Shown: positions 27,800 to 41,128, numbered from the stretch's first letter. The stretch is DNA of 64,000 bases from Haemophilus influenzae (GCF_019703545.1 NZ_AP018771.1:1736001-1800000), one strand, 5' to 3'. Translations and numbers: made by a program. The notes: generated from the letters alone by a model not told the origin.

Positions 27800-28719
27800 T
27801 ACACACTTAGCTCCAAGATTTTCACAACAAGCTGTTCAAAAGAAATACCTACTGTCGCTGCAGATTTTGGGAATAAACTATGGCTAGTCATTCCTGGATT
27901 AGTATTAACCTCAACCAAACGGAAATTGCCTTTTGCATCACACATTACATCAATACGACTCCAACCTCGACATCCCACTGCATCATAAGCACGTTTTACT
28001 AATATTGCTAACGCTTGCTCACGTTCAGGCGTTAAACCTGCTGGGCATAAATATTGCGTATTATCAGAAATATACTTCGCTTCATAATCATAAAATTCGC
28101 CCTCTGGAACAATACGAATTGCGGGTAATACTTGATTGTCAAGCACAGGCACAGTTAATTCATCGCCAGCTAACCACTCTTCAATTAGAATGGTATTATC
28201 AAATTTAAGCGCATATTCCACCGCACTTTTTAACTCTTCTACCGCTTTTACTTTCGTTAAGCCGACGCTAGAGCCTTCTAAAGAGGGTTTAACCATTAAT
28301 GGTAAACCTAATTTTTCCACAACAGACTGAGGATCTAATTCAGAAAAAGTTTCTCGGGTAACCACTTCCATATCTGCAACAGGTAAACCAAAAGCTTTCC
28401 ACAACATTTTTGTACGCATTTTGTCCATGGTCAATGCTGAAGCCATCACGCCACAACCAGTGTAAGGTAAACCAATTTGCTCTAATAAACCTTGCATTGT
28501 GCCATCTTCTCCACCACGACCGTGCAAAATATTAAACACTCGATGAAAACCATCCTTTTTAAGGTTAGCAACATTATATTCTTTAGGATCAATAGGATGA
28601 GCATCATAACCTTGCTTTAATAAAGCCTCTAATACTGCGTTACCTGAATTGAGGGAAACTTCACGTTCAGCAGATGTGCCGCCCAATAACACCGCAATTT
28701 TTTCTTGTTTTAAGTTCAT
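27799..28719 (-). CDS. ddlB: D-alanine--D-alanine ligase B
   Basis: The 306-residue ATP-grasp enzyme makes D-Ala-D-Ala for the stem peptide. [13 protein letters not shown] is the N-terminal signature, G-S-S-V-G-L-T the ATP-grasp loop and E-V-N-T-N-P-G-M-T the Mg-binding end. Sits between murC and ftsQ as in E. coli. One uptake sequence at 28220-28228. Confidence 0.97.
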   Translation of the reverse strand: MNLKQEKIAVLLGGTSAEREVSLNSGNAVLEALLKQGYDAHPIDPKEYNVANLKKDGFHRVFNILHGRGGEDGTMQGLLEQIGLPYTGCGVMASALTMDKMRTKMLWKAFGLPVADMEVVTRETFSELDPQSVVEKLGLPLMVKPSLEGSSVGLTKVKAVEELKSAVEYALKFDNTILIEEWLAGDELTVPVLDNQVLPAIRIVPEGEFYDYEAKYISDNTQYLCPAGLTPEREQALAILVKRAYDAVGCRGWSRIDVMCDAKGNFRLVEVNTNPGMTSHSLFPKSAATVGISFEQLVVKILELSV

Positions 28720-28789
28720 TTTTTATCCTGTTTTTCTTCTTATGATGATATTTTTCTAATGCTAAGATTTTCAATCAATCCATCTGGCA

Positions 28790-30217
28790 TTAATTCTTCC
28801 AACATTCAGCCAAGCCACGAGAAATTTTACTTACACTGCCCGCACCTTGTGCCAAAATTAAATCGCCATCTTGAATAATTTGATCAAGAACGTCGCCTAA
28901 TTGTGATGTGTCAGAAACCAAGATTGGATCGATTTTTCCTAAATTTCTAATTGAACGACAAAGTGATTTACTATCAGCTCCAACAATTGGTGCTTCTCCC
29001 GCTGCGTACACATCAAGCATAATTAATGCGTCCACTTGCGAAAGCACTTGTACAAAATCATCAAATAAATCACGAGTACGAGAATAACGATGCGGTTGGA
29101 AAATCATCACAATTCGTTTATCTCCCCAGCCTTCTCGCGCCGCTTTAATGGTTACGCCTACTTCTGTTGGATGATGACCATAATCATCAACTAAACGTAC
29201 TTTACCATTTGGACGAATAAACTCACCTAACTGATCAAAGCGACGACCTGCACCTTGGAAATCAGCCAGAGCTTCTAAAATTGCCTCGTTAGCAATACCC
29301 TCTTCTTTTGCTACAGCAAGTGCAGCCGTTGCATTTAACGCATTATGTTTTCCTGGCACATTTAACAGTACATTAATACGTTCATTATTTGGGCAAAACA
29401 CTGTGTAATGACCTTGAAAACCTGTTTGTTCATAATCTTCAATGCGATAATCTGCCTGTTCACTAAAACCATATGTAATCACTTGGCGACCAACTTTTGG
29501 CACAAGTTCCATTAAAACAGGATCATCAGCGCACATCACGGCTAAACCATAGAATGGTAAATTATGCAGGAATTTCACATAAGTGGCTTTCATTTTTTCA
29601 AAATCGCCTTCGTAAGTATCCATATGGTCTGGCTCCATATTAGTTACAACAGATACCATTGGCTGTAAATGCAAAAACGACGCATCACTTTCATCGGCTT
29701 CGGCAATTAAATAACGACTTGCCCCTAAATGTGCATTCTTACCCGCCGATTTCACTAAACCGCCATTTACAAAAGTCGGATCAAGTTTAGCTTGGGTGTA
29801 AATCATTGAAATCATTGCTGTTGTTGTCGTTTTCCCGTGTGTTCCTGCAACAGCAATACCGTGACGAAAACGCATAATCTCCGCCAACATTTGTGCGCGT
29901 TGAATCACTGGAATGCGTTTTTGTTTCGATGCAACTAATTCAGGGTTATCATCTTTTATCGCACTAGACACAACAACAACACTGGCACCTTCAATATGTT
30001 CTTCTGCATGACCAATGTAGATTTTTGCCCCAGCTTGAGCTAAACGTTGAGTGACTACGCCATCGGCAATATCTGAACCTGAAATTTGATAACCTTCATT
30101 TAATAAAATTTCTGCAATGCCGCTCATTCCCGCACCACCAATGCCAATGAAATGAATTTGCTGTACACGGCGCATTTCAGGGATAATTTTTCTAATTTCT
30201 TCGTGGGAATGTTTCAT
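28790..30217 (-). CDS. murC: UDP-N-acetylmuramate--L-alanine ligase
   Basis: The 475-residue Mur ligase adds the first stem amino acid. [13 protein letters not shown] is the UDP-binding Rossmann motif, G-T-H-G-K-T-T-T-T the ATP P-loop, and D-D-Y-G-H-H-P-T-E the family's characteristic C-terminal-domain motif. A typical member of normal length. Confidence 0.97.
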   Translation of the reverse strand: MKHSHEEIRKIIPEMRRVQQIHFIGIGGAGMSGIAEILLNEGYQISGSDIADGVVTQRLAQAGAKIYIGHAEEHIEGASVVVVSSAIKDDNPELVASKQKRIPVIQRAQMLAEIMRFRHGIAVAGTHGKTTTTAMISMIYTQAKLDPTFVNGGLVKSAGKNAHLGASRYLIAEADESDASFLHLQPMVSVVTNMEPDHMDTYEGDFEKMKATYVKFLHNLPFYGLAVMCADDPVLMELVPKVGRQVITYGFSEQADYRIEDYEQTGFQGHYTVFCPNNERINVLLNVPGKHNALNATAALAVAKEEGIANEAILEALADFQGAGRRFDQLGEFIRPNGKVRLVDDYGHHPTEVGVTIKAAREGWGDKRIVMIFQPHRYSRTRDLFDDFVQVLSQVDALIMLDVYAAGEAPIVGADSKSLCRSIRNLGKIDPILVSDTSQLGDVLDQIIQDGDLILAQGAGSVSKISRGLAECWKN

Positions 30218-30353
30218 TTATTTTTCCTTTTCTCCCAATGACAAAACTCAACTAAAAGTGCGGTCAAAATTCGCAACGTTTTTATTTCTAATATTAGCAC
30301 TTTTGGATATAAAAATACTTATGACTGAGGCTATTTATAAAACGCCACAACCC

Positions 30354-31409
30354 CTAGTTTGAATATTGTTTAATTACTTCAGCTACACGTTGTGCCGCAT
30401 TAGGCATCGACATTGTTTTCGCTTTCAATGCCATCTGCAATAAATTTTCACGAGTGAAATTTTTTAAAGAATTCACTAGAATTTCAGGCGTTAAATCTGC
30501 CTGTTCTATAATTTTCGCCGCGCCAACATCTGATAAATATTTCGCATTTAAATATTGTTGGCGATCTTTATGTTGGAAGGGTACAAAAATTGCTGCGGCT
30601 CCCACTGCTGCAATTTCACATACGGTTAATGCGCCAGAACGGCAAATCACCACATCAGCCCAAGCATAAGCCTCTGCCATATTATCAATAAATTCTGTTA
30701 TTTTAACTTGTTCTAAATTCTCGCCATAAAGTTGGCTGACTTCTTCTACCGCACCTTTACCTACTTGATGACGAAGCTCTAATTTATCTGCAAGCTGGGC
30801 TACTACTTTAGGTAAAGTATGATTAAGCACTCTCGCTCCTTGACTACCACCAACCACTAAGACACGTAATTTTTCCTCACGATCCGAGAAACGAATATCA
30901 GGATTTGGCACCTCAAATAAATCTTCTCGAACTGGGTTTCCTACTACTTCAGCATGAGGAAAAGCAGTTGGAAATGCCTGCAATACACAGGTTGCAATTT
31001 TACCTAATAATTTATTCGTTAAACCCGCTATCGCATTTTGTTCATGTAAAATGATTGGTACACCACAAAGTTTTGCCGCAACGCCAGCGGGGCCAGAAAC
31101 ATAGCCTCCCATACCAAGTACAGCGTCAGGCTTTTCTTCTTGAATAATTTTTTTTGCCTGCAACACGGCACGAAAAATGGCAAAAGGCGCATTTAACAAA
31201 GCTTTTATACCTTTACCACGCAAGCCAGAAATTTGAATAAATCGAATAGGAATACCATATTTTGGTACAAGTTGAGCCTCCATTCTATCTTTCGTACCTA
31301 ACCAGCAAATATCCCATTCTTGTTTTTGTAAAGTTTGAGCAACTGCAATGGCAGGAAAAACATGACCGCCAGTGCCACCCGCCATCACTAATAATTTTTT
31401 ATTTTTCAT
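30354..31409 (-). CDS. murG: UDP-GlcNAc:undecaprenyl-PP-MurNAc-pentapeptide transferase (lipid II synthase)
   Basis: This 351-residue GT-B glycosyltransferase converts lipid I to lipid II on the inner face of the membrane. [10 protein letters not shown] is the first G-loop, G-G-S-Q-G-A-R-V-L the nucleotide-binding loop, and [12 protein letters not shown] the acceptor site. A 136-bp gap to murC contains a single uptake sequence (30256-30264) and no clear promoter. Confidence 0.97.
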   Translation of the reverse strand: MKNKKLLVMAGGTGGHVFPAIAVAQTLQKQEWDICWLGTKDRMEAQLVPKYGIPIRFIQISGLRGKGIKALLNAPFAIFRAVLQAKKIIQEEKPDAVLGMGGYVSGPAGVAAKLCGVPIILHEQNAIAGLTNKLLGKIATCVLQAFPTAFPHAEVVGNPVREDLFEVPNPDIRFSDREEKLRVLVVGGSQGARVLNHTLPKVVAQLADKLELRHQVGKGAVEEVSQLYGENLEQVKITEFIDNMAEAYAWADVVICRSGALTVCEIAAVGAAAIFVPFQHKDRQQYLNAKYLSDVGAAKIIEQADLTPEILVNSLKNFTRENLLQMALKAKTMSMPNAAQRVAEVIKQYSN

Positions 31410-31420
31410 CTTTTCTATCT

Positions 31421-32605
31421 CTAATCATCACGCAAGCGTGCTTGACCTATACGAAATAAACGATTTTCGTGATCAATTCGCAATAAAATACCAATAGTGG
31501 CGGACATAATGATAATACTCGAACCACCATAACTCACGAGTGGAAAGGTTAAACCTTTAGTTGGTAGTATTCCAAGAGCCATACCTAAATTCACAAAGCC
31601 TTGAAAGAAAATCCAAAAACCAATACCTAATGCAAAAAAACCTCGAAAACGTTGTTCTAACATTAAGGATTCTCGTCCAATTTTCATTGCACGAAAAATT
31701 AATAAACCTAATAAAAGAATAACAATCAATATACCGATAAATCCAAATTCTTCGCCGATAATCGCCATAATGAAATCGGTATGTGCTTCAGGCAGATAAT
31801 CTAATTTTTGAATTGAATTACCTAATCCTTCGCCAGTAATTTCTCCCCGCCCAAATGCTATAAGAGAGTTTGTTAATTGGAAACCAGTGCCATAAGGATC
31901 TTTAAAGGGTTCTAAAAAACCTATAAATCGCTTTAACCGATAAGAGGCGGTCAATACTAGCCAAACGAATAAGATTCCACCTAATGCTATCAATCCTACA
32001 AACTGTAAAATTTTCGCCCCTACGATAAAAAGCATCCCAGACATAATAATAAATAGCACGACTGTACTACCTAAATCAGGTTGCAATAAAAGAAAACAAC
32101 CCAATACAAGCATAACAATAAACGGTTTAAAAATACTAACATGTCGCGACCGCACTTCATCATAACGACGAGTGAAATAACTTGCTAAAAAACAAGTCAA
32201 AGCCAATTTTGCAAATTCTGCAGGTTGAAAGTTTAAGATCCCCAATGAAATCCAACGTTTTGCGCCATTAACCGATGTACCGATAAAAGGGACAAGCAAT
32301 AATAATATGACAGAAAATAAAAAAATTTTAGCGTGCCATTTTTCCCATTGCGAAGAAGAAATTTGTAATGAAATATAACAAGTGAGCAAAGAAAGTAGCA
32401 CATAAATAGCGTCGCGTTTTGCAAAGTAAAAAGGATCATTAAATAAACGAGAGCTATAAGGAATAGAAGCAGATGTTACTGCCACTAAACCAATTAAAAG
32501 CAAAATAACAAATAACCAAAATAGTGCACGATCATACAACAAACCTTGCGGTGTGATGCGTGTCCATTCATCGTAATTTTTTTTGATGTTCTGTAAAAAT
32601 TCCAT
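31421..32605 (-). CDS. ftsW: SEDS glycosyltransferase FtsW
   Basis: The 394-residue SEDS-family polymerase has about ten membrane helices and builds septal glycan with FtsI. Recognisable features are [17 protein letters not shown] (conserved loop), the large periplasmic loop [12 protein letters not shown] and the end V-S-Y-G-G-S-S. It lies between murG and murD. Confidence 0.96.
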   Translation of the reverse strand: MEFLQNIKKNYDEWTRITPQGLLYDRALFWLFVILLLIGLVAVTSASIPYSSRLFNDPFYFAKRDAIYVLLSLLTCYISLQISSSQWEKWHAKIFLFSVILLLLVPFIGTSVNGAKRWISLGILNFQPAEFAKLALTCFLASYFTRRYDEVRSRHVSIFKPFIVMLVLGCFLLLQPDLGSTVVLFIIMSGMLFIVGAKILQFVGLIALGGILFVWLVLTASYRLKRFIGFLEPFKDPYGTGFQLTNSLIAFGRGEITGEGLGNSIQKLDYLPEAHTDFIMAIIGEEFGFIGILIVILLLGLLIFRAMKIGRESLMLEQRFRGFFALGIGFWIFFQGFVNLGMALGILPTKGLTFPLVSYGGSSIIIMSATIGILLRIDHENRLFRIGQARLRDD

Positions 32606-32627
32606 CTTATTTTTATTAATGACTAAA

Positions 32628-33941
32628 TTAGACTGAATATTGAGCTAAATGCGTAAATTCTTCGCCGCGCTTTTCAAAAGAAGCAAACTGATCGAGACTT
32701 GCACAAGCAGGCGACAATAATACCATATCTCCGCTTTGCAATGTTGGGCGTAAAAATTCTATCGCTTGTTCCATTGTTTCAAACAAATAGCTTTGTGATG
32801 AAAATTTTGCAAGCAGCGCACCATCTCGACCAAAACAATAACAAATAATGTGTGGTTGATTAATTAATTCAGCTAATTCTGAAAAATTAGCCCCTTTTCC
32901 GTCTCCGCCTAGCAACAAATGCAATTTACCCTCAATATAAAGCCCAGCCAATGCAGCAACTGTACTCCCCACATTTGTTGCTTTAGAGTCATTAATCCAA
33001 CGAATGCCATTAGCTTGATGCGCTAATTGAAAACGATGATCTAACCCTTTAAAATGGCGAAGTGCGGCACGAATTGAATCTAAATTAATACCTATAGCTT
33101 GTGCCAATGCTGTTGCTGCCAAAATGTTCATATAATTATGGCGACCAACCAATGTAGCTTCTTCACAAGGTAAAATCACTTCATCTTTTACCATTAAATA
33201 TTGCTTGCCATTTTCAGTTTTTAGCCAATAATCCGCACTATTTTCCGCAAAAGAAACGGTATGTTTCGCTTGATTTTCGTTTTCCCCAAAAGTCAGCCTA
33301 TCTTCATTGTTCAACACACCTACTTTAGCATTATGATAAATGCGTAATTTTGCTTGGCGATAATCTTCTAAATCCATATAGCGATCCATATGATCTTCAG
33401 TCACGTTCAAGATAGTCGCAGCCGCAGCTTTTAAGCTATAAGTTGTCTCAAGCTGAAAACTAGAAAGCTCTAATACATAAAGTTCACAATCTTCATTCAA
33501 CAATGACAAAGCGGGAATCCCAATATTTCCGCCCATACCAACTTTCACGCCAGCAGCTTTCGCCATTTCATAAACTAAAGTCGTCACAGTACTTTTACCA
33601 TTTGAGCCTGTAATCCCCACAATTGGCTTTGTCGCTGCGCGGCAGAATAATTCAATATCGCCGATTACTTCCACTCCCGCTTTAAGTGCGGTTTGAATTT
33701 CTGGTGTTTTTACCGCAAGCCCTGGGCTAATAACAATCATATCGCTTTCAAGTAACCATTCCTGATTTAAACTACCAGTATGAAGAGGGATATTTTGAGG
33801 AAGTTTATCAATACCAGTAGGATTTTTTCGAGTATCAATCACACGAATATTAGCCTGTTGGGATAAGAGATAATCCACACAAGAAAGACCTGTTTTGCCA
33901 AGCCCAATGATCGTAATATTTTTGTTTTGATAGGCATTCAT
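32628..33941 (-). CDS. murD: UDP-N-acetylmuramoyl-L-alanine--D-glutamate ligase
   Basis: The 437-residue Mur ligase adds D-glutamate. G-L-G-K-T-G-L-S-C is the UDP-binding loop, [10 protein letters not shown] the ATP P-loop, N-V-T-E-D-H-M-D-R the metal region and W-I-N-D-S-K-A-T-N the C-domain motif. It is preceded by a terminator-like hairpin (34004-34038) that separates it from mraY. Confidence 0.97.
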   Translation of the reverse strand: MNAYQNKNITIIGLGKTGLSCVDYLLSQQANIRVIDTRKNPTGIDKLPQNIPLHTGSLNQEWLLESDMIVISPGLAVKTPEIQTALKAGVEVIGDIELFCRAATKPIVGITGSNGKSTVTTLVYEMAKAAGVKVGMGGNIGIPALSLLNEDCELYVLELSSFQLETTYSLKAAAATILNVTEDHMDRYMDLEDYRQAKLRIYHNAKVGVLNNEDRLTFGENENQAKHTVSFAENSADYWLKTENGKQYLMVKDEVILPCEEATLVGRHNYMNILAATALAQAIGINLDSIRAALRHFKGLDHRFQLAHQANGIRWINDSKATNVGSTVAALAGLYIEGKLHLLLGGDGKGANFSELAELINQPHIICYCFGRDGALLAKFSSQSYLFETMEQAIEFLRPTLQSGDMVLLSPACASLDQFASFEKRGEEFTHLAQYSV

Positions 33942-34003
33942 TTTATTTCTTCTTAATTACTATAAGTTTTAAATTTTGCTGATGGGAATATCAATTTATA
34001 ACG

Positions 34004-34038
34004 TAAAAAGCTCGCTCTTTCAAAAACTGAAAGAGCGA
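34004..34038 (-). terminator. Terminator-like hairpin inside the dcw cluster (mraY/murD)
   Basis: On the minus strand TCGCTCTTTCA (34038-34028) pairs perfectly with TGAAAGAGCGA (34022-34012), and the stem is followed by GC and TTTTT. It lies just downstream of mraY, so it could stop or attenuate the upstream part of the cluster before murD. Confidence 0.65.
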
Positions 34039-34053
34039 ACCTCACAACATTTA

Positions 34054-35136
34054 TTAACGCAACTTCAAGGTTACTAATCCCATCAACACTAACATTAAGG
34101 AAATAATCCAAAACCGAATAATCACTCTTGGTTCTGGCCATCCTTTCAATTCAAAATGATGATGAATCGGTGCCATTCTAAAAATGCGTTGTTTGCGTAA
34201 CTTATAAGACCCTACTTGCAAAATAACAGAGAGCGCTTCAACAACAAATACGCCACCCATTATCACAAGCAAAAATTCCTGACGAACAAGAATTGCTACG
34301 ACACCCAGCGCGCCACCTAATGCTAGAGAACCCACGTCCCCCATAAATACTTGAGCTGGATAAGTATTAAACCATAAGAATCCCAAACTTGCGCCAACAA
34401 TAGCTGTACAGAACACCACTACTTCAGAACTGTATTTAATATACGGAATGTGCAAATATTCAGCGAAATTCACGTTACCTGTAGCCCAAGCAATTAAAGC
34501 AAACGCACCTGCAACAAGCGCAGTAGGCATAATCGCTAATCCATCTAAACCGTCGGTTAAATTCACTGCATTACCCGTGCCAACAATCACAAAGTAAGAT
34601 AACACAATATAGAACAAACCTAATTGAGGCATAATGTCTTTAAAGAATGGAATCACTAAACGGGTGGCATCAGTGTCGTGACCAAGCCAATAAAGCCAAA
34701 GGATTGCCACTAATGCCACCACAGACATCCAGAAATATTTCCAACGAGCAATCAATCCATCAGTATTTTTACGGGTAATCTTGCGGAAATCATCCACAAA
34801 ACCAATTGCACCGTATCCAAATAAAACAAATAAACAAACCCAAATATACGGATTAGCAAGATTTGCCCATAATAACGTACTTACGCCAATAGAGAATAAA
34901 ATCATCACACCGCCCATAGTGGGTGTGCCTTTTTTTGCAAAGTGACTTTCAGGGCCATCATTTCGCACTTCTTGGCCAAATTTTAAGATCTGCAAGCGTT
35001 TGATTACTTTAGGGCCAATCCAAAGTGAGATAAAAAGTGCGGTTAATAATGCAAGAATTGCACGGACGGTAATATAAGAAATCGCATTAAAGGCGGTTTC
35101 GTAACGAACAAGATATTCAGCAAGCCAGACTAACAT
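34054..35136 (-). CDS. mraY: Phospho-MurNAc-pentapeptide transferase
   Basis: The 360-residue polytopic enzyme makes lipid I from UDP-MurNAc-pentapeptide and undecaprenyl phosphate. [14 protein letters not shown] contains the catalytic Asp pair, [12 protein letters not shown] the third Asp region and H-H-H-F-E-L-K-G-W the cytoplasmic histidine motif. The start overlaps the end of murF by 7 bp. One uptake sequence is at 35035-35043. Confidence 0.97.
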
Positions 35137-36503
35137 TTAATTTTATCCTTTAATGAATAGATCACATCTTCCATTTTCATTGAGCGTGAGCCTTTTCCTA
35201 GCACCACAACTTTTTTATTTTGTTGTAATTGGTTTTCAATAAGTGGAACTAAGAAATCCACCATTTCAGTTTTATCCGTAAAATGCTTGCCCAAAACAGC
35301 CTCAGAAATAACCGCACTTTCATTGCCATAAGAACACACTAAATCTAAATTTACCAAATTAATATATTGTCCAACTTCACGATGAATAGCGAGAGAATTT
35401 TCGCCCAATTCTTTCATATCTGCGACACATAGAATACGGAAAGCATCATAATTTTTTAGGACATCAATAGCCGAACAGAGAGAATCTTTATTTGCGTTAT
35501 AAGTATCATCTAATAACAATAAATTAGGCGTTACTTGAATAGGAAATAAACGCCCTTTCACTTGTGAACGTTGTTCTAATCCAGCTTTGACATCGGCAAG
35601 CGTAGCACCAACATTCATCGCTAGTGCGGTAGCAGCTAAAGCATTTTTTACATTATGCTCTCCAAGATAAGGCAAACTAATATCAATTTCGCCTTGCGGA
35701 GAAACTAACGTAAAGGTTGAACCTTGTTCGTTACCTTGAACATTTTTGACGGAATAATCCTTGCCGTTGAAATATTGAATGGCGTGATTGCTGATTTCTT
35801 TTTGCCAAATATCTAAGTGATTATGTTCAGCATTGATAATCGCCACACCATTTTTTGTTAAACCTCGATAAATCTCGCCTTTTGCTTGAACAACTCCCAC
35901 TAAAGAACCAAACCCCTCTAAATGTGCGGGCGCAATATTATTAATCAATGCGGCATTAGGTTGAACTAATTTTGTGGTGTAATTGATTTCATTTTGATGA
36001 TTTGCACCAAGTTCAATCACAGCAAAACGATGTTTTTCTGTTAAGCGAAGTAGAGTTAAAGGCACACCTATATCGTTATTGAAGTTACCATTGGTAAAAA
36101 GTACCGCTTCTGAATCTGCTGCGGTATGTTGCAAAATACTTGCCGTCATTTCTTTTACCGTGGTTTTACCAGAAGAGCCGGTCATCGCCACAGTACGTGG
36201 ATTAATTTTCTCACGTAACCATTTTGCAAGTTCACCCAAGGCAATACGGGTATCCTTAACCACCAATTGTGGAACAGAAATGGATGAATTTTCTTGCTGA
36301 ACAACAAGCGCAAGCGCACCCTGTGACACCGCTTGATCAAGATATTGATGAGCATCAAATTTTTCGCCTTTTAAAGCAAAAAATAAGCTATTTGATACGC
36401 TTTTTCGAGTATCTGTATTAATTTCTTCAACTTGCACATTTTCATCGCCAATTAATTTAGCTTGAAGAATCTGTGCAAGTTGTACAGTAGAGAGTTTAAT
36501 CAT
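35130..36503 (-). CDS. murF: UDP-MurNAc-tripeptide--D-alanyl-D-alanine ligase
   Basis: The 457-residue Mur ligase attaches the D-Ala-D-Ala dipeptide made by Ddl[12 protein letters not shown] is the P-loop, and [13 protein letters not shown] is the family-specific region. It overlaps mraY and follows murE closely. Two uptake cores and near-cores lie within; the exact one is at 35311-35319. Confidence 0.97.
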
Positions 36504-36516
36504 AATTGAGTGATTA

Positions 36517-37983
36517 TTATTTTAAGAAATCAAGTGCAATTTCTTGGTCGGAAAAATGCACAACTTCCGAACCAATAATTTGATAATGCTCGTGACCCTT
36601 TCCAGCAATTAAAATCACATCATTTTCAACCGCACTTTCAATCGCAAACTGGATTGCCTGTGCGCGATCAGGAATAATCCCCACTTTTTCCATATTTTTA
36701 AAGCCAGCGACAATATCTGCTTCAATTTGGCTTTGTGGTTCTGTTCGTGGATTATCTTTTGTCACAATAATCTTTTCAGCAAACTGCTCTGCAACCTGTG
36801 CCATTAACGGACGTTTGCCTCTATCACGGTCTCCGCCACAACCAAAGATGCACCATAATTCGCCTTGGCAATGTTCACGCGCAGCAATCAACGCTTTTTC
36901 CAACGCATCTGGTGTATGCGCATAATCTACAATAACGGTTGGTTTATTTGGATATTGAATCATTTCCATTCTTCCACATACTCCTTTTAAAGATTTCGCC
37001 GTAGCGAGTAAATTTTCCAATGGATAACCAAACGATAACAACGTGGTCATTACTAATAATAAATTACTTACATTAAAAGCACCAATTAATGGGCTATGCA
37101 AAACACCATTACCCCAGCTAGATTCAAAAGTAATATCTGCACCTTTAAAATGATAATGGATATTTATTGCTTTCATCCATTGGTGTGAACCTACTTTAAA
37201 ATCCGCATTCATACTTACGGCAATAGCATCAGGTAGTTCAGTTAGCCATTGGTATCCAATTTCATCATCAGCATTAATCACTTTAATTTGGGTATCTAAT
37301 TCAGTGAACAAGCGTTTCTTCGCCGCAGCATAATTTTCCATAGATTGATGATAATCTAGATGATCACGGGTTAAATTTGTGAAAATTGCTGCTTTAAAAT
37401 GCAAGGCTTCTACACGATGCTGCGCCAAACCGTGTGATGAAACTTCAATAGAGGTAAAATCTGCACCTGCGTGTTTGAAAGTTGAAAGAGATGACTCAAT
37501 TTCTACTGCTGAACCTGTCGTATTTTTAGCTTCTACAATTTGCCCAAAAAGTCCATTACCAATGGTTCCCATCACAGCCGCACGATGCCCCAATAATTCC
37601 ACCCATTGCGCTAATAATTGAGAAATAGTGGTTTTGCCATTTGTTCCTGTAACACCAACAAGGGTTAAATTTTTAGAGGGCGAATCATAAAAAACATCAG
37701 CTAAGGACGAAAGATGACGTGAAAGTTGATGATATTTCACTACGGGAACATTCCCAATAAACTCTACAGTTAAATGCTCGCTAGATAATTCTGTCTCAGA
37801 AACCACCGCACTCGCACCAGAATGAAGAGCAGAATCAATAAATTGATTTCCATCCACCTGATGACCTTTTATCGCCACAAAAAGATCGCCAGCTTTAACC
37901 TTACGGCTATCTAACACCATATTATGGAGTTCTATATCATTCTTTAATTCAGGCAAATTAAAAAGTGCGGTGAGTTTTTTCAT
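36517..37983 (-). CDS. murE: UDP-MurNAc-L-Ala-D-Glu--meso-diaminopimelate ligase
   Basis: The 488-residue Mur ligase adds the third stem residue. [10 protein letters not shown] is the P-loop; D-N-P-R-T-E is the motif that specifies meso-diaminopimelate rather than lysine, so the wall is the DAP type expected of a Gram-negative. Neighbours are ftsI (9 bp upstream) and murF. Uptake sequences at 36629-36637 and 37963-37971. Confidence 0.97.
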   Translation of the reverse strand: MKKLTALFNLPELKNDIELHNMVLDSRKVKAGDLFVAIKGHQVDGNQFIDSALHSGASAVVSETELSSEHLTVEFIGNVPVVKYHQLSRHLSSLADVFYDSPSKNLTLVGVTGTNGKTTISQLLAQWVELLGHRAAVMGTIGNGLFGQIVEAKNTTGSAVEIESSLSTFKHAGADFTSIEVSSHGLAQHRVEALHFKAAIFTNLTRDHLDYHQSMENYAAAKKRLFTELDTQIKVINADDEIGYQWLTELPDAIAVSMNADFKVGSHQWMKAINIHYHFKGADITFESSWGNGVLHSPLIGAFNVSNLLLVMTTLLSFGYPLENLLATAKSLKGVCGRMEMIQYPNKPTVIVDYAHTPDALEKALIAAREHCQGELWCIFGCGGDRDRGKRPLMAQVAEQFAEKIIVTKDNPRTEPQSQIEADIVAGFKNMEKVGIIPDRAQAIQFAIESAVENDVILIAGKGHEHYQIIGSEVVHFSDQEIALDFLK

Positions 37984-37992
37984 AATTTTTCC

Positions 37993-39825
37993 TTAATTCA
38001 CTTTTTGATTCTTGTGTTCGCCAATATAAACAATACGTTTTGCACTTTTCGTTGTTGTGTTTTCAGCTGCTTCAGCATCTTGCGGAATAGCATTTGCACG
38101 TAACGCATAGCCCATAATGTTAGAGAATACAGGGGCAGAAACCGCACCACCATAATATTCTCCTGCTTTTGGATCATTGATCAAAACCACTAATGCATAA
38201 CGAGGATCACTAATTGGTGCAATACCCGCAGTAAATGCCACATACTTATTTACATAATGTCCATTTTCAATCTTACGTGCCGTACCTGTTTTTACGCCGA
38301 CACGGTAGCCTTCCACCATTGCGCGTTTATTTTTAATTGCTACTTTCTCTAAAATTCCCACAATATCTTTAGTTATTTTTTCAGAGAAAACCCGTTTCCC
38401 AATAACTGGCGGATCAACTTTAGTGATAGAAAGCGGACGATAAACACCGAAACTACCAAGGGTTGCATAGGCACGAGCAATTTGTAAAGGTGTCGCAGTA
38501 ATACCATAACCATAAGCGACTGTTGCACGCTCAATATCTGCCCAGCGTTTACGATTTGCATTCAAAATCCCAACTTGTTCTCCGATCAAGCCTAAATCTG
38601 TCGGTTTACTTAAACCTGCATTTTGATAAGTTTCCATTAATGCACTAGGTGGCATACGTAGTGCAAGACGACTTACACCACGGTTACTAGAATTCATTAA
38701 AATCTCGTCTAAAGTTTGCTGAGCACGTGGTGCTACGTCCACAATTTCTTTACCGCTTAATTTAAAGGACGTAGTATCAATAATTTCATCTCGTTTAACG
38801 ACACCTCGTTGAAGTGCGGTTAAAACAACGAAAGGTTTTACCGTAGAACCTGGCTCAAAAGTATCGGTAATTGCACGGTTACGCATTAACTCTGATTTCA
38901 CGCCGACACGGTTGTTTGGATTATAAGAGGGCGCAGTCGCCATAGCTAACACCTCCCCAGTACGAACATCAACTAACACCGCAGTACCAGACTCCGCATT
39001 ATTCTCAGACACCGCCTTTTTAATCTCACGATACACCATAGATTGCAATTTTTCATCGATACTTAAGGTAACATCTTGTGCATCATATTTTTTCTCATCG
39101 GAGATATGTTCAACAATATTCCCACGTTTATCTTTACGAACAGTACGTGAACCGTCTTTACCAACAAGCAGGGAATTAAAACTTTTCTCAATGCCTTCAA
39201 TACCATTTCCATCAATATCCGTATAACCCACCACGTGTGCAGCTTCTTCTACACGAGGATAAAAACGGCGATGCTCTGTTTCTAAAATAATACCCTTAAT
39301 TTTTAATCTACGAATATAGTTAGCTTTACTTAATTCAACTTGACGTGCTAAATACAAATAACCAGATTTAGAATTTTTCTCAATTTTTTTCACTAAATCA
39401 TTTTCAGTCATACCTAATTCTTCGGCTAAAGCTGCAATTCGTTCTTTATCCGCAAGCGAATTTTCCTTCAACATCGTTTTTGGATCTGCCACAATCGCGC
39501 TCATCGGCACGCTTACAGATAAAAGCTGACCATTACGATCTAAAATAGAACCACGCACCGATAATACTTCATCTTTACGCAAAGAACGCTTATCCGCTTC
39601 ATTTGATAACGTATCGGCATTAATAGATTGAACATAAGCTGCTCGTGCGACTAAAGCACACAGACCAAGTAAAATAAGAACCGTAGAAAGCATATAACGT
39701 CCACGCATAAAGCATTTTTCAAACACCTTTTGAGGCTTGTTTTGCTTTACAGTTTCAGGTGCGGTCAATTTTCTAATTGTTTTTTTTGACTTACCTGATT
39801 TACGCGAGGAATTAAATTTCACCAT
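37993..39825 (-). CDS. ftsI: Septal transpeptidase PBP3 (FtsI)
   Basis: The 610-residue class B penicillin-binding protein has a basic cytoplasmic tail, one helix around residues 42-62, a pedestal domain and a transpeptidase domain. The motifs are S-T-V-K (E-P-G-S-T-V-K-P), S-S-N (379-381) and K-T-G (512-514). At positions linked to beta-lactam resistance in H. influenzae I read Met377, Ser385, Leu389, Arg517 and Asn526, all wild type, which predicts an unaltered PBP3. It crosslinks septal wall with FtsW. Confidence 0.97.
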   Translation of the reverse strand: MVKFNSSRKSGKSKKTIRKLTAPETVKQNKPQKVFEKCFMRGRYMLSTVLILLGLCALVARAAYVQSINADTLSNEADKRSLRKDEVLSVRGSILDRNGQLLSVSVPMSAIVADPKTMLKENSLADKERIAALAEELGMTENDLVKKIEKNSKSGYLYLARQVELSKANYIRRLKIKGIILETEHRRFYPRVEEAAHVVGYTDIDGNGIEGIEKSFNSLLVGKDGSRTVRKDKRGNIVEHISDEKKYDAQDVTLSIDEKLQSMVYREIKKAVSENNAESGTAVLVDVRTGEVLAMATAPSYNPNNRVGVKSELMRNRAITDTFEPGSTVKPFVVLTALQRGVVKRDEIIDTTSFKLSGKEIVDVAPRAQQTLDEILMNSSNRGVSRLALRMPPSALMETYQNAGLSKPTDLGLIGEQVGILNANRKRWADIERATVAYGYGITATPLQIARAYATLGSFGVYRPLSITKVDPPVIGKRVFSEKITKDIVGILEKVAIKNKRAMVEGYRVGVKTGTARKIENGHYVNKYVAFTAGIAPISDPRYALVVLINDPKAGEYYGGAVSAPVFSNIMGYALRANAIPQDAEAAENTTTKSAKRIVYIGEHKNQKVN

Positions 39826-39836
39826 TTTTTTACCTA

Positions 39837-40160
39837 TTATTCTCTAATTTCAACTTCTTGCTCTGAAGAAACAACTTTCATTTTTAATGTACTAATCGCA
39901 ATAGATTCTACACGCGTGCTATCCCCTTCCGTAGCTTCCTGCACTTGTAAATTACGGTATTCATTCTCAAGTGCTTGACGCTGTAAAATTAACATTCCAT
40001 TTTCAGAAATTAGTTGGCGAGTTTTATGGGTTATCCAAATCGTTCCCATTGCAGAAACTAAAATCCCTATTAACAGCAACACCACTAACTTATTTGAAGA
40101 AAATAAATCTTCGACTAAAATCTGCTGTAACGGATAACGAGGCTTATTATTTTCAGACAT
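39837..40160 (-). CDS. ftsL: Cell division protein FtsL
   Basis: The 107-residue bitopic protein has a cytoplasmic segment, a helix ([14 protein letters not shown]) near residues 25-45 and a periplasmic leucine-zipper-like coiled coil ([12 protein letters not shown]). It forms the FtsQLB complex that activates FtsWI. It fits between rsmH and ftsI, starting 2 bp after rsmH. Confidence 0.93.
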
Positions 40161-40162
40161 CG

Positions 40163-41128
40163 CTAAATTCTCTCTGCCACACGTAATATGGCACTTCTTG
40201 AACGAGGATTTGCTTGAATTTCTGCATCACTTGGCTGAATGGCTTTACCAATAATTCTTAATTTTTGATTACGCTGAATTTGATCTTCTCGCAATGGTAA
40301 ACCTTTGGGAATATCCTCGCCCTTACTTTGTTTTTTCATAAAATGTTTCACCATTCTATCTTCTAAAGAATGGAAACTAATAATTGATAAACGACCTTCT
40401 GGTGCTAACATATCTAACGCAGAATTAAGCAGACTTTCTAATTCATCTAATTCCGAATTAATAAAAATACGAATAGCTTGGAAACTACGCGTCGCAGGAT
40501 GTTTATGTTTATCTTTAAAAGGAACTGCCTGTGAAATAAGTTCCGCCAATTGACTGGTACGTGATAAAAATTCTGTGCCATTTTTTACCGCACTTTTATT
40601 GAAATCAACAATAGCAGTGGCAATACGTTTAGCGAAACGCTCTTCGCCAAAAGTTTTCAACACCCAAGTTAAATCCTCAATGGACACTTGTTTTAACCAT
40701 TCTTCAGCAGATAAACCTTGAGTTGTATCCATACGCATATCAAGCGGGCCATCTTTCATAAAACTAAAACCACGTTCTGCTTCATCAAGCTGAGGGGAAG
40801 ACACACCAAGATCAAGCAAAATACCGTCAATTTTGCCCACTAAATTTAATTTGTCACAAATTTCAGGAATATGCGAAAAGCTGTTATGTTCAATCTGAAA
40901 ACGCGAGTCTTGGATTTTGTGTGCTTCTGCAATAGCACGAGGATCGCGATCTACAGCTATCAAACGACCATTAGAAGAAAGTTGAGAAAGGATAAACCGA
41001 GAATGCCCCCCACGCCCAAAAGTACCATCAATATAAATGCCATTCTCCTTCAATGCCAAGCCATTCACGGCTTCGTGAAGTAAAACTGTAATATGTTCAG
41101 ATGAAGAAAAGGAATTTTCGCTATTCAT
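40163..41128 (-). CDS. rsmH: 16S rRNA m4C1402 methyltransferase
   Basis: The 321-residue SAM-dependent enzyme (formerly MraW) methylates N4 of C1402 in the ribosomal P site. [10 protein letters not shown] opens the protein, [10 protein letters not shown] is the SAM loop, [10 protein letters not shown] the catalytic-region motif and I-S-F-H-S-L-E-D-R the C-terminal signature. Second gene of the cluster, after mraZ. One uptake sequence at 40587-40595. Confidence 0.97.
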
